Below are positions 37,605 through 47,843 of a DNA stretch of 64,000 bases, piece after piece. A program made the translations under genes and the position numbers. The notes under the pieces were generated by a model. It did not search any database and was not told the DNA's origin. It saw nothing but the letters and a program-made list of their open reading frames with translations. Each line of letters starts with the position of its first letter. Position 1 is the stretch's first letter. Source of the stretch: Neelides folsomi (Eukaryota; Arthropoda; Collembola; Neelipleona; Neelidae); contig JAQGBZ010000263.1 of NCBI GenBank assembly GCA_034687125.1, positions 24,210-88,209 of the forward strand, given 5' to 3'.

Positions 37605-38330
37605 TCAGTTCTGCTTCTTCACAATATGAATTTTCCGATTCGACAAACAGGCCATATACGATTGAGCACCAAAGTTGACTAAAAACAAGAGTATTGTAAT
37701 TCAAAAAAATGAACAACTCCATATTTTTATCAGTTGAATTTTAGCATTTATTAATATTTTACCTGTTAATCTGTTCCAATTCCAATTCTGAGCATTATCC
37801 AAAGATCCGTTGTGGTTGCTGCCTCTTCCATTTGGATTGTCACCACTTCCATTTGTTCTGTCAGCATCTTCGTCTAATGATGAAACGGCTAAGGAATGGC
37901 TCATTAATTGGATCATCTGTTGAGATGTGACCTCGCTACTTGACAACTCTCCTGAAGACTACAAAAACATTGTAACAATTAATTCTAATTCATTGAAAAT
38001 GAATAACTGACTAAAAAATGTACACTCACACATTTCATATTGTAAGAATGACATTTTATCAAATTATTAAAATTGATTAATGAAAGATTACCGATATGAT
38101 GGATCCATCTTCTTGAATAACCATTGACCCAACAAGGCCACTTCCGTATTTGTCAACGACCATCGTGGTCTGTGCAATAAATTGCAATTAAATTAGTTTT
38201 GAGAATGTTTTGATAAATACTCTAGTACATGGAAGTTCAGACAAACCTCTCTTTTTCTCTTTCTAGCCTTCCTTGCTAAATTCTCCGGCTCACAATTTAC
38301 TTTCCTCCCACTTCTCCATACATTCACCAT
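37605..38330 (-). CDS. Uncharacterised 143-aa protein, four exons
   Basis: I do not recognise this gene. Four exons read on the minus strand, 38330-38247, 38169-38092, 37958-37763 and 37678-37605. Every junction has GT and AG, and phases 0, 0 and 1 agree, so the model is unlikely to be chance. The N-terminus (about 1-28) is strongly basic: MVNVWRSGRKVNCEPENLAR then KARKRKRE, a possible nuclear localisation signal or DNA-binding patch. A Gly/Val-rich segment follows (VVDKYGSGLVGSMVIQEDG), then a Ser/Gln stretch, an acidic and Asn/Gly-rich linker, and the end NRLTVNFGAQSYMACLSNRK. No signal peptide, membrane segment or zinc motif is visible. It could be a small nuclear protein; that is inference. 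Confidence 0.65.
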
Positions 38331-38657
38331 AGACTGTTCTCATTACCTGATGTTGACTCGGAATTTACCTTGATAAAATATGTAATATGCATAAAGAGCT
38401 GTAATTGCCATTCATATAAAATTCACATAAATGTAAATTTTTGTTATAATATAGCTGAAAAGATGCAAGATTTTCAAAGTTTGAGAGCAAGAGAGTGCGA
38501 AGAAATCAGTAAATGAAAGATATTTTTATTGATACTACTGTATTTATTTAATTAATTTATGTGTTACAAGTCGAGTATTAGTTAAATAAAGTAATAATAT
38601 TATGTAATAATATTATTACTTAATCCATTAAATAAGCAATCATTAGAATTTGTAATA
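38331..38657. other. Spacer upstream of the 143-aa gene
   Basis: AT-rich DNA between the start of the 143-aa gene and the left end of the mariner element. It may hold the promoter of the former. Nothing specific is seen. Confidence 0.5.
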
Positions 38658-39945
38658 CAGGGGGTGAATGATTCAAGTTGAAATGATTCAAAACGTTAGG
38701 TTTACGAATCAAATTATGGAAATCCCGCCAGTTCCTTTGTTCATATGTGATCACATAATGATCTTTAAATATCGCTTAACTATTTTTCTTAAAATAATGG
38801 TTAGGGGTTCAAAATTTAACCCGGAAGTTGAAGGGTTAGTAAAAGCATATATCAGTGAAAGTTACTCTTATAGTGAAATTGTTAGAGTTTGGGCACACAG
38901 TTTCAATTAGCAAAATATCGCGAATTAAACGGGCAATTGGAAAAAGAAAAGCAAAACGTCAAAATATGGAAACACCCCCAAGAAAATCAAAACCGAGAAA
39001 AGTAAACAGCTATTTTGCGAAAATTAAAACTTTTTACCTCTTTGGAGAATCCACCCAGCCAAAGACAAATGGCGCGAAAACTTCACTTTTCTCAACACAC
39101 AGTTCACCGGTTAATTAAAACCAAAATCAAGAAAAATGTGAGAAGGAAGCAAAATGTTCACGTTCTCAAAGAAAATCCCATTCAACAAAGGTAAGGAAAA
39201 TTGAGAAATCAAAATTTAAATCATGATTTGATTTTTGCAGATTTGAAACCGCCAAAAAGTTCAAGGAAAAATATTTGAACAAAAAGAAATACGAGTATGT
39301 GGTGACAATTGACGAAGCCATGTTCGCGACTGTGAAGAAAAATTTGCTACGTTCCTCAAGGAGAGAAAATTCCTGGATTGTGCCAAAAGGCCGTTTTAAA
39401 CAAAGTTTCATGGTCGTCGCCGCAATGTCCGGTCGTGGTGTTTTTCCGCTCATTCAGGTACCACCAAGAGTAAAAATTAATGCAGAATGGTACATTAAAC
39501 AAGTCTTAAAACCCCTCTGTGAAAAATGGATCCCAAAAATGTACGGAAATGAAACAAAGTCGTCATTCATCATGACCACGCCACATCTAACAAGGCAAAA
39601 AACTGCGGATTATGCTGAAGTAAAACGGAAATTAGGAATAACAATAATTCCTATGAATGAAACTCTTGTGAAATCTCCCGATGCCGCTCCAATGGATTTT
39701 TTCTCATTTGGGTACCTGAAGCAAAAACTACATGCGAGCAAAACTTTCCCCAAAAATGGAGATTTTATAAAGTTGAAGGAGATTTGGCGAAAAGTCAACA
39801 TCCACATGGTGAAACAAGTTTATGAAGTATGGGGAAGAAGACTTTTGCTCATACATAAGAAAAAAGGACACCACATTGAGAACACTAAACAGATACACAA
39901 TAAAAAATTAAAATGAAATAATTTCAACTTCAATCATTCACCCTG
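38658..39945 (+). mobile_element. Decayed mariner element, 1,288 bp
   Basis: The ends are inverted repeats: CAGGGGGTGAATGATTCAAG on the left and, inward from the right, CAGGGTGAATGATTGAAGTT (two-base length difference in the G run). TA lies on both sides (38656-38657 and 39946-39947). Length and TA target site are typical of mariner. The single internal gene encodes a D,D34D-type transposase with inactivating lesions. The ends differ from those of the UBR4-intron element, so they are different subfamilies of related elements. Confidence 0.92.
38818..39916 (+). pseudogene. Mariner transposase pseudogene with an intron
   Basis: N-terminal helix-turn-helix pieces lie in different frames: NPEVEGLVKAYISESYSYSE near 38820, HTVSISKISRIKRAIGKRK near 38893, and MARKLHFSQHTVHRLIKTK from 39069. 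At least two frameshifts separate them. The third frame continues to 39190, then a 50-bp intron-like segment 39191-39240 (GTAAGG to TTTTTGCAG) precedes the C-terminal part. Reading through gives an immediate stop. The C-terminal part has TIDEA with the first Asp (39311-39313) and SPDAAPMDFF with the third (39680-39682). The HHDHATS motif of the second Asp exists in the DNA at 39568-39588 but lies out of frame between two compensating indels. The protein would be inactive. Confidence 0.85.
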
Positions 39946-39947
39946 TA

Positions 39948-40266
39948 ATTCCTACATATCAGTATTTGTGAGCACGTGAAAGTAATTCTGACAATGTATT
40001 GCAATTAGATGTATTGAAGAAATTACGTTGCATATCGTTTTAAGGTACTTTTGGCAATACTTATATTTAAATATTGTTAATATTTTGTTCACAATCAAGT
40101 AAAATCACAATCCAAAAAATACTATAAACACTTTGTTATTTTAATGGTGGATATTATGTATAAGGTACTCTCTTCGCTTAAGCTAATAGCAAAAAATTCG
40201 CTTATTTGGTATATTTAGAATTATAATAATGAAATCAATTTAGTATAGTTATTTGCCAAAATTGAA
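39948..40266. other. Short spacer, nothing recognised
   Basis: AT-rich DNA between the mariner and the PLPP6-like stop codon. It should contain the 3' UTR of the minus-strand gene. Confidence 0.5.
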
Positions 40267-41111
40267 TTAAGACTCGACATCCGCAGTGTCATCGGCTGAG
40301 CTTGAAAGAAAATCTCCAAGCCATTTGGAAGCTGTTGGACCAATCCAAAGGATCCCAGTTAAGAGGAACTCAAAGTAACCGATGAAGACTCCTGAAGCCA
40401 CGTCGAGAATGAAATGTCTCTTCATTAGAATTCTGGATAAACAAACGGAGGCTGCCCACGTGTAGAGAAACACCGTCAAAATAATCGAAGATTCGGGAAA
40501 AGCCCATCGTGTGAAGAAGAGAGCTACATAAACGGCACGTGTGGCATGACCGGACGGGAAACTGAATTTGTCGACAGTCATCACAGCTAAGATGTCGTCA
40601 TTTTTATTGCCAACAGGACGAGCCCTTCGAGTCAGGGCTTTAATGAAGGCTACAATAATGACGTCAAGTAAAAGCCCTGCAAAACAAAGATTTCATCATT
40701 GGTATTAACAAATAATCTAATGGATAAATAATGCATTTTACGTGAATTTATTTATTTTAAACAATAAATGTGATATTGTAAACTTACCAAAAAATAAATT
40801 GATTTCAATTTCACGAGCTTCAGATGACCGAAACAAAAAAATTGAAATGAGCGTAAAGGCGAACCAAGGAATTCCATGACATGAAATCTAGATAAAGATA
40901 AGAGAGTTAAACTTAAATGTTTAAGCAGTATTATTTATTTTATTTTAATTTTATAATTTATTGTAAAATGCATTACCTCAAAAGTTTTAAGATAAGTTCG
41001 TTTAGACAAGCTTGGATTTAATTCGAATGCCAAATCACAAAATTTTTTGCTTAATTTTTGATCAAGTTGAAGAATTTGCTTCAACGGAGGAGGAACTCGA
41101 TCAGACGGCAT
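40267..41111 (-). CDS. PLPP6: PLPP6-like lipid phosphatase (PAP2 family)
   Basis: The family (PPAPDC2/PSDP) dephosphorylates presqualene and other polyisoprenoid diphosphates in the ER membrane. Three exons, 41111-40977, 40887-40788 and 40676-40267, join in phase to give 214 aa; human PLPP6 is about 295, the difference being its longer N-terminus. All three PAP2 active-site motifs are present: KALTRRARP, FSFPSGHATRA and SRILMKRHFILD. The catalytic and supporting His residues are thus intact. Hydrophobic stretches around IPWFAFTLISIFLF, GLLLDVIIVAFI, IILTVFLYTWAASV and GVFIGYFEFLLTGILW are likely membrane segments. The start MPSDRVPPPLKQI is the only ATG in the first exon. Substrate assignment rests on similarity to PLPP6 around VDKFSFPSGH. 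Confidence 0.9.
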
Positions 41112-42721
41112 TTTAAAACCGATATGATATTTCTTTTAATAATATAATTAGTTATTAACTTCAATTAAACAATATTTAAAATTCGCACACTCATTCGAAA
41201 AGAGATCTAGTAGATATGATTTCCGATCAAGTGCTTTCAGAGCAATTTGAGGTTATTTTAATCAAAACTCTATTTCAAGGACTCTCCGTAAATGCGTGTT
41301 TAGGGAGAAGATCTTTGGATTCATTTTCTCATTCAACCCCAGACGGCTATCAGATTGCATTGGTAGAATTGGAACATATCCTTCTAATGAAACTTTCTTT
41401 TGCAGCATAGGCTATATCCATATCTCTCCCTATTCCATATGCTTTCTTGAATGTATATGATCTGTCTCCGATCTCCTATATATGCAAAATCTCATTCTGC
41501 TATTCTTCACCCAATGGAAAAATTAAATAAATTATTATAGTTCTATGTAGTGAAATGTATTGGATCAATATTACAAAAATTATATAAAGAAATAAACTTA
41601 TTGTAGTTATATTGTTTATAAGCATTTTTGCATAAGGGGTAAGAAAGTGAAGATTTGCAAAAGTGAAGATGGGAAAGTTATTTTGGAATATGGAGGTTAT
41701 TAGAGCTCTTTAAGTTCACGACCTCATTTGATCGGGTGAAATGGAGGGAGGATTTTCGTAATTGAGGGATTGTATTGAAAATGCATGTGTAAGTGTGTCC
41801 TCGAGACGCAGGGAGATCCCGGGCGTCGTGAAGAAAAAGTGGTAAAGTGAGGAATAAACGAGATCTCTATTTGAGAAAGAGATCTCTTGGGAGAATTAAA
41901 AGTGAATGGTTTCGTTCTCTTCCTCGCATTATCATTCCGAAATCCTTTCTCTCCTCCAATTGATTTTTGAGGGGCTGGAGAGAAAGTGGGATGAGAGGCG
42001 TGTAATTTCTCGCAGGCTCGTCTCATGAAGACGTAATTGGTCTGGGAGTGAAGGATGCATGGCCCTGACACCTCACATATCTCCCATTTCCATACAGAGG
42101 AGGAGACTGATGGGCATCGATGAGGAGCATCTTTTAATTAATTGGGCGGCGGGGGATGAGGGCGGCATTAGGGCCCTGGGCGCGGATTGATTCCTCCACC
42201 GTGGCCTGGGTCCTAATTGAGTGTCGGTTGGATGTAAGTGGATTAAGGTGGGGGTGGTAGTGAACCTCCGTCCCGGTGGATGGAAGTGTGGGAGGGAGCC
42301 GGCAGACGGAGATTCGGATCGGTTTCTGTGGGAGGGAGGGCAGGTCCACGGCGCAGGGCTCATACCCGACTGTCAAAAATGGATTCCTATCCGAAATTAG
42401 GGCGAAAAGCGGAGGAAGCCTAAGTGGCCCAACACACCGCCCGAGCGGACCCGCCCCCGACTCCGATCGCCGACCAACGGCGGCCGCCGACCCTCCAGCG
42501 ACCTTCTCGACCCACCAAGCGGGCAACGCCAACTGAATCTCGTGAGTTGGGGCAGAGCCCAGACAAGCCCCTGGCATAGGAGACCCTCCCTGGGACGTGC
42601 CCCTCGCCGGTCCACACCAACTCCTACTCCGTTGACCCCTGGCGACCTCGCCATGACCCCCTTTTACTTCCAGGACTCGCGGTGATTGTGCGATGCTTTG
42701 GGTGGGCGGCTTGGTGGCGGC
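41112..42721. other. Intergenic region upstream of NALF, GC-rising
   Basis: The first 600 bp are AT-rich. From about 41640 the sequence becomes richer in G and C, and strongly so from 42130, running without a break into the NALF coding exon. This fits a promoter and 5' UTR. Long open frames on both strands in the GC-rich part have no family resemblance and are composition effects. Confidence 0.5.
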
Positions 42722-44470
42722 ATGCCTCCGCCGCAGCAGAAAATTCCCCTTCTGTCCATCAGCTGGCTCAATACGTGGCTGTTCTCGCTCCTCATCGTCG
42801 GCCTCCTCCCGCTGACGGCCGTCTCCGACCACAACTGCCGGCCCTCCGACGACTGCAACTGGCTGAAGGGATGCTCGGAGCGCGTGAACGTCATGAACGT
42901 CTCCGGCCTCTTCACCAACCACCCGGGAGACTCCATGTACTCCGATGTCGAGGTCGGGTACCTTCAAATGGAGAATATACTGAAGAGAATCGACTGCTCT
43001 CAGGAGTACTCCATCCATGTCAAAAACGGACAGTGTGATAAATGTCGGGTGAGGGGCGTCGTTTACAAAAAAATAATCACTTTACAATTTACATACATTA
43101 ATTAGGATTTTAAATATTTTAACACTCTTTTAATACAATTTTACTCTGTAAATTGGCATTTGGACAATAATTAATCAGTTGAGAAACAATAATTAGAATA
43201 AAAAATAAACAAATAGTGGAATTGAATTGTTAATGAATGAGAAAACTTTTCTCATTGAATGATAGGCAAGCTAAAAAGTTTATGCCTTTATGAAAATATA
43301 ATTGTTTGTTCAATACAAAAAGCCATTCAAGACATGAGAAGAAATCTTGTTTATTATTATAGAGTCACTACTCTATAAATTATATTGATGTGAACTAATT
43401 AGCTAGTACAGGTTGGTTTAAGATATATGGTTCATATGGTATATTGATAGACCAAATCAAGCATGCAACTCTTTATCTTCTAAAGTTGAGGGGCAATGAA
43501 TTTTATTTATTATATTTTGGTCAAATCACATATTCATTATTTTGCATAAATTATTTAATTTAATCAAATCAACTGAAAATAATCAAAAAACAAAAATCCA
43601 TGCAATTTACAATTATCTTTTACTCAAATACTTTAAGTATGAAAGTAACTTACAACATAATTAAAAAGGATTTAGGATTCGAGATTAAACATACATGTAC
43701 ATAAATGTATTAATATTAGAATTTTTTATATTTACTTCAAATTCCTACGTCATGTTCATGTACGAAGAAATTTCTTAAATTTTCATAGTTGCTTATTTAA
43801 GCAATCTATCCTGAGAGTTTGTTAATCAGCAAATCAGCACAAACTAGTTATTTGTATTTATTAAAAAAGCATTTTGATGTAAATTGAAGAGGATTAAAGT
43901 TTGGATCCTTGAGATTAATCTTAATGAATATGAATTTGATTTTGTGGTATTTTTCAGAAAGCGTACGGGGACTGGCTGTGCGCAATTGGGGTTCTGGATG
44001 TCTATCCGGAAACGTACCCAATTTGCGACTCGGTGTGCGAGCGAGTGATGCGAGTATGTCCATACCTGTCCCCTGACCGCGTCCAGCTGTCCGCCGAAGG
44101 CGACTGGGCCTTTCACCCGAGCCAGGTCGGCGGGCATCCCGCCTTCTATTGCCCGCCCTCTGTCCCTACGAACCGCTCGTGCTGTTGGGCCTTCGCCAAC
44201 TCCAGCGAGTCGGACGAGGAGCTGGACCATGACAAGAGAGTGTTCATGAACTGCAGCACCCACGAGCCCGACCCCTACTCCTACGACTCCGCCCCTGAGG
44301 AATTGACCGACGAGGAGGAGGAGGACGAAGGGTTTTTGGACTTCGAGCCCCCTTCGACCTCCGTCGCCGCCAGGTCACGTCCCCACCTCCTGCCAAACCT
44401 ACGAGGCGTCCTGGCCCGCCTCCTTCGCCACACATTCAGTAAACTCGAAGTGTACGACCCTCAGCCCTAA
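42722..44470 (+). CDS. NALF/FAM155/Mid1-like NALCN channel auxiliary factor
   Basis: Members (vertebrate FAM155, worm NLF-1, fly Mid1) assist folding and surface delivery of the sodium leak channel NALCN and form part of its complex. Two exons, 42722-43048 and 43958-44470, join in phase to give 279 aa. Residues about 14-33 (WLNTWLFSLLIVGLLPLTAV) are a signal anchor or signal peptide. The cysteine-rich core crosses the junction: CDKCRKAYGDWLCAIGVL, then CDSVCERVMRVCPYLSPD and GGHPAFYCPP, with a final CC pair in NRSCCWAF. This layout is the FAM155/Mid1 hallmark. The C-terminus has an acidic stretch (ELTDEEEEDEGF) and a moderately hydrophobic segment. The first in-frame ATG is used. The exons are much richer in GC than their surroundings. 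More 3' exons cannot be excluded. Confidence 0.82.
43049..43957 (+). other. Large AT-rich intron of the NALF gene
   Basis: A 909-bp intron with donor CGG|GTGAGG and acceptor TTTTTCAG. It is far more AT-rich than the exons on either side. No nested gene or repeat was recognised. Confidence 0.75.
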
Positions 44471-45850
44471 CGAACACTCATGAGTTCCTTTAGTCCGCTT
44501 GTTCTCAGCCGCTTCTTTCTTCTCAACATCACTGCCAGTCAGCCCCCAACAACTTCTCCTCGCTCAACGGTTCCAACGAGGACGTAGTCCGACCTGAGTA
44601 ATTACTACATTAATACCCTTCTATACATATATACATCCTCGAATCTCTCATGGGCTTACAAGAGGAGCCCCCTCCCTGGATCACTTTTGATTAGCCCTCT
44701 CAACATATGCCAAATCTGTCTGGTGGAAATAAAGCGGAGAAACGCTGTGCGCTCTGCTTTCAAAGTGTTCTATCCATCCAAATTGTTTAATTCCCCAGTG
44801 CTGCGAATTCTGTTCAAATCCAGTGGTTCACTTACAAGTGGGTTCTTTGAGTGTAAATTCCTTAAATTATATAATGAGTAGTTAATTGGTTAAATTGTTC
44901 AATCTCTAACTAAGTTTAATTCTCTCTCTCTTTCTCTTCATTTGCACTAATACTTAAAAAGGAATGTGTTCTTGAGATTCTTACTACTGAAATCCTTGTA
45001 CACGATGGTTTGATGTCAATACTATTAACTACTATATATAATAAAATTAAACTTATTAAAAAACTATTGTTAATGATACATGGAGCTACAAATTGAAATT
45101 GTGTAATGGATAAATGGAAAAAAGTATGAGACAGTACACGGAAAATTACATTGTAAAAAACTAAATAAATACTTAAATACAGATTTAAATCTAACTAAAA
45201 ATTATTATGTAACTTAACATTTAGCAAATGAAGAGAGATTAAATTTAAAACTTACCTAATTAATAGAATGAAGAGGAAAAAGTGCGTAGCAAGTATACAA
45301 TCGTGAAGAAGTAATGTTGACTCCATTAATAATGCGTACTAAGTAAAATTATTGAATTGTTGTCGTTTATGAAAAACGTTATTGACTTATTCAATTCTCT
45401 GTTGCAATGTTGGGGATAAAAATATGATTGAGAAATAACTACGATTCGAAAATGCTCACGTTTTGAAAATGATAATATTTAAACATTATTAGATGAAATT
45501 GGTCATTTTGGAAAAGAATTTTAAAAAATGCCTCTCGGTACTTTACTAAACCAGTTCAGTACGATCTGTAGTCTCTCTGTACTTAAAAAAATATGAGGAA
45601 TACTCTCTCTCTATCTTCTCATCTCTCTTTTATGTTGTTTCATTCAATTGTTCAGGATTGTTCTACACAAGGCAGTCTCCTTGCTTCTTCGACTTTGAAA
45701 CTACTTTTGACAAAATCTATCAGTAGAAAAGTGTTGAAATAATACAAACAGGGTGGTGTAGCCGTTCGAAATTTTCACTTTATTTACATAATATAAATTA
45801 ATAGATTTCCTCACTATATAAAAGATACTAAAGCTTTTTTGCATCTTTAT
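44471..45850. other. Region downstream of NALF, no gene recognised
   Basis: The first 270 bp keep higher GC and include an AATAAA at 44728-44733, fitting a NALF 3' UTR. The rest is AT-rich spacer with short CT-rich runs near 44925-44940 and 45605-45640. No coding exon is supported. Confidence 0.5.
44728..44733 (+). promoter_or_regulatory. Candidate NALF poly(A) signal
   Basis: An AATAAA about 260 bases after the stop codon, at the end of the GC-richer stretch. Assignment is by position. Confidence 0.4.
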
Positions 45851-46084
45851 TTATTCCCCTATACTTTCACTTTTAGGCCATGGCAATTGATTGTAAATTT
45901 CATTATTTCTTGAGTGAACAAAATATGAATGAAATTGACATTCATTCTCATAAATAGATTTTCTCAATATTTGTTCAATTACTCGTAAGTTTCTTCTGTG
46001 TACTTTACGGGCCCCTCCAATTAAAACATGTGCCAATTGAAAGAGGAGGTCGGGTTTAAGTTTAGAGAAACTCACCGTCATCAT
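45851..46084 (-). CDS. Small hypothetical protein, 77 aa
   Basis: An intact single-exon frame starting MMTVSFSKLKPDLLFQLAHV and ending LPWPKSESIGE. Composition looks protein-like, with a predicted amphipathic basic helix (GGARKVHRRNLRVIEQILRK). It is divergent to PACRG, with 471 bp between start codons, so the two could share a promoter. I do not recognise a family. A consensus donor (ACG|GTGAGT) lies three codons after the start, so the ATG could instead belong to a spliced exon. Whether it is expressed cannot be told from sequence. Confidence 0.35.
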   Translation of the reverse strand: MMTVSFSKLKPDLLFQLAHVLIGGARKVHRRNLRVIEQILRKSIYENECQFHSYFVHSRNNEIYNQLPWPKSESIGE

Positions 46085-46555
46085 TTTCCAGTTAAATTAA
46101 AAAATATTTAGTTCGTAGACGATCTTTGTTAAATTAAAATGTTACTTAACATTTGTGTTAAGAAGATGAAAAGGAAATATTAAAAAATGTTGAAATATGG
46201 CTAATGTCTTGTTTTGTCAACGATTGTTTGCCTCGACTTCAACGCCAACATTGATCATTTTAATTTGTAAATCCTTCCATAATTTTTTGATTGACACGCT
46301 GGTTAACTCAAGAGGGACCCGTAAAGCATTTTTTAGAAAAACCCAATGCCCTTAGCATTTCTTTCATCTCATTTATTCAATTTTTTCTCAGCATCTTCAT
46401 TCAAGTGCTAATTATTCAAGGTAAGCCAATAAATAATTTTTATTCATTAAATTCCTATATTTATCAAATTTACATACCTTAGCCTATATTTACCAAATCA
46501 ATCAAATCATATCTGTATTATTACTATTAGATTTCATATAATAATGTATGATTAG
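46085..46555. other. Upstream region of PACRG
   Basis: A good donor (CAAG|GTAAGCC) at 46421 and an acceptor (GATTAG) just before the PACRG ATG suggest a non-coding first exon ending at 46420. No TATA box is assigned. Confidence 0.4.
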
Positions 46556-47430
46556 ATGTACGGTCCATGGGGAAAAGCTTATGATGTACGGGCACCGTTT
46601 GGAGTCCGAGGTGGAATCATCGCCAACATGCGGGTCGTGCCAGGATTCTCCATCCAGTCCCTCCAAAAGGATACCATCACATATTGTCCAGACCCAGCCG
46701 GCTCGACTTGTCCACGTTGCCCAAAGAAAACAAAGTTTCGTCGCCACTACGACATGGGAGATTTTCCAATCATGACCGACCAGAACAACGGCGGTCGGCA
46801 GATATTATGGAAGAATCCGCCAGAAAATCTCGACTATGAATATTTCTTGCCCTTGTTCTTCGAAGGTCTTAGAGAACTGGAACATCCATATTCTTTCTTT
46901 GCCCGACAAGGCATTAGGGACATGCTCTTCCGTGGATGTCACAAGGTCTTGTCAGCAGTGCCCCATCTCATTCATCCAATCCGAGGTTAATAGAATTACT
47001 GTCTTAACTAATGGAATACACTTTATTACCTTCGGCCTTCTTATAAGAATAAATGTCTATACTTAATACTTATTTACTTCGTACGCATTTCACGTTCTCA
47101 AACCCCATTTGTTATACAGATGCTCTCAATACTCGGTGTTACCCGGTTTTAATCGCGACACTGAAGGCTATGCAAGAACTTGCCGTTTGTGCTCCAGGAG
47201 TCGGCGACGCACTTGTGCCTTACTATCGAATGCTTTTACCAATTCTCAGTATCTTTCGGAATAAGAACAAATGCCTCGGGGATTTGATCGAATACGGGCA
47301 ATACAAGAGAGAGAACCTTGGGGATTTAATTCAAGAAACATTAGAGATCTTCGAACGCTACGGAGGACCCGATGCCTTCATTAACATCAAGTACATGATT
47401 CCAAATTATGAATCGGTCATTCTTCAATGA
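46556..47430 (+). CDS. PACRG: PACRG (parkin co-regulated gene) axonemal protein
   Basis: PACRG is a microtubule inner protein at the inner junction between A and B tubules of ciliary and flagellar doublets. Two exons, 46556-46985 and 47120-47430, join in phase to give 246 aa, slightly shorter than the human protein (257 or 296 by isoform). Landmarks: [73 protein letters not shown] and [12 protein letters not shown]. The armadillo-like core is complete. The start is placed at the ATG directly after the GATTAG acceptor; the N-terminus here ([20 protein letters not shown]) is lineage-specific, as in other invertebrates. In arthropods its need is probably limited to sperm flagella and sensory cilia. 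Confidence 0.95.
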
Positions 47431-47843
47431 TACCATTCACTCATTGGCCCAAATAATGACTTCCAAGTGCAAAGAAAATTTAACGATAAATTAATTCTTT
47501 ATTTATTAAAACATTAATGTAAAAACAATTTTATTTCCCTTAAGGCAGATTAAAGGCACTGAAGTTTGGGTTTTCATTGAATCAATTATTCTTTTTCTAT
47601 AAAATAAAAGAAAAAATTCATTAGAAAAATCCACGTGCCTCACATCTCACATTACATGTCGTAATTTATGATACATACTTTAAATATTTGCCCGCATAGT
47701 GGAAATAAGAAATAAGAGATTTGGTTCAAGCATGAAATATTCAAAGTACAATACTTATGTAAATTAGGTCATTTAGGAGTAATACATAAGGTCTATAAAA
47801 GATTGTCGCATAAGAAAGAAGGAAAGATTACATGGCAGGAAGT
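47431..47843. other. Spacer between PACRG and the BTB-zinc finger gene
   Basis: Convergent 3' ends. A TTTATT near 47530 could be the minus-strand poly(A) signal of the zinc-finger gene. Nothing else is seen. Confidence 0.45.

Noticed and set aside
42134-43018. 294-aa open frame on the minus strand over the NALF first exon
   Set aside because: It is antisense to a supported coding exon, arises from GC-rich sequence with few stops, and shows no domain.
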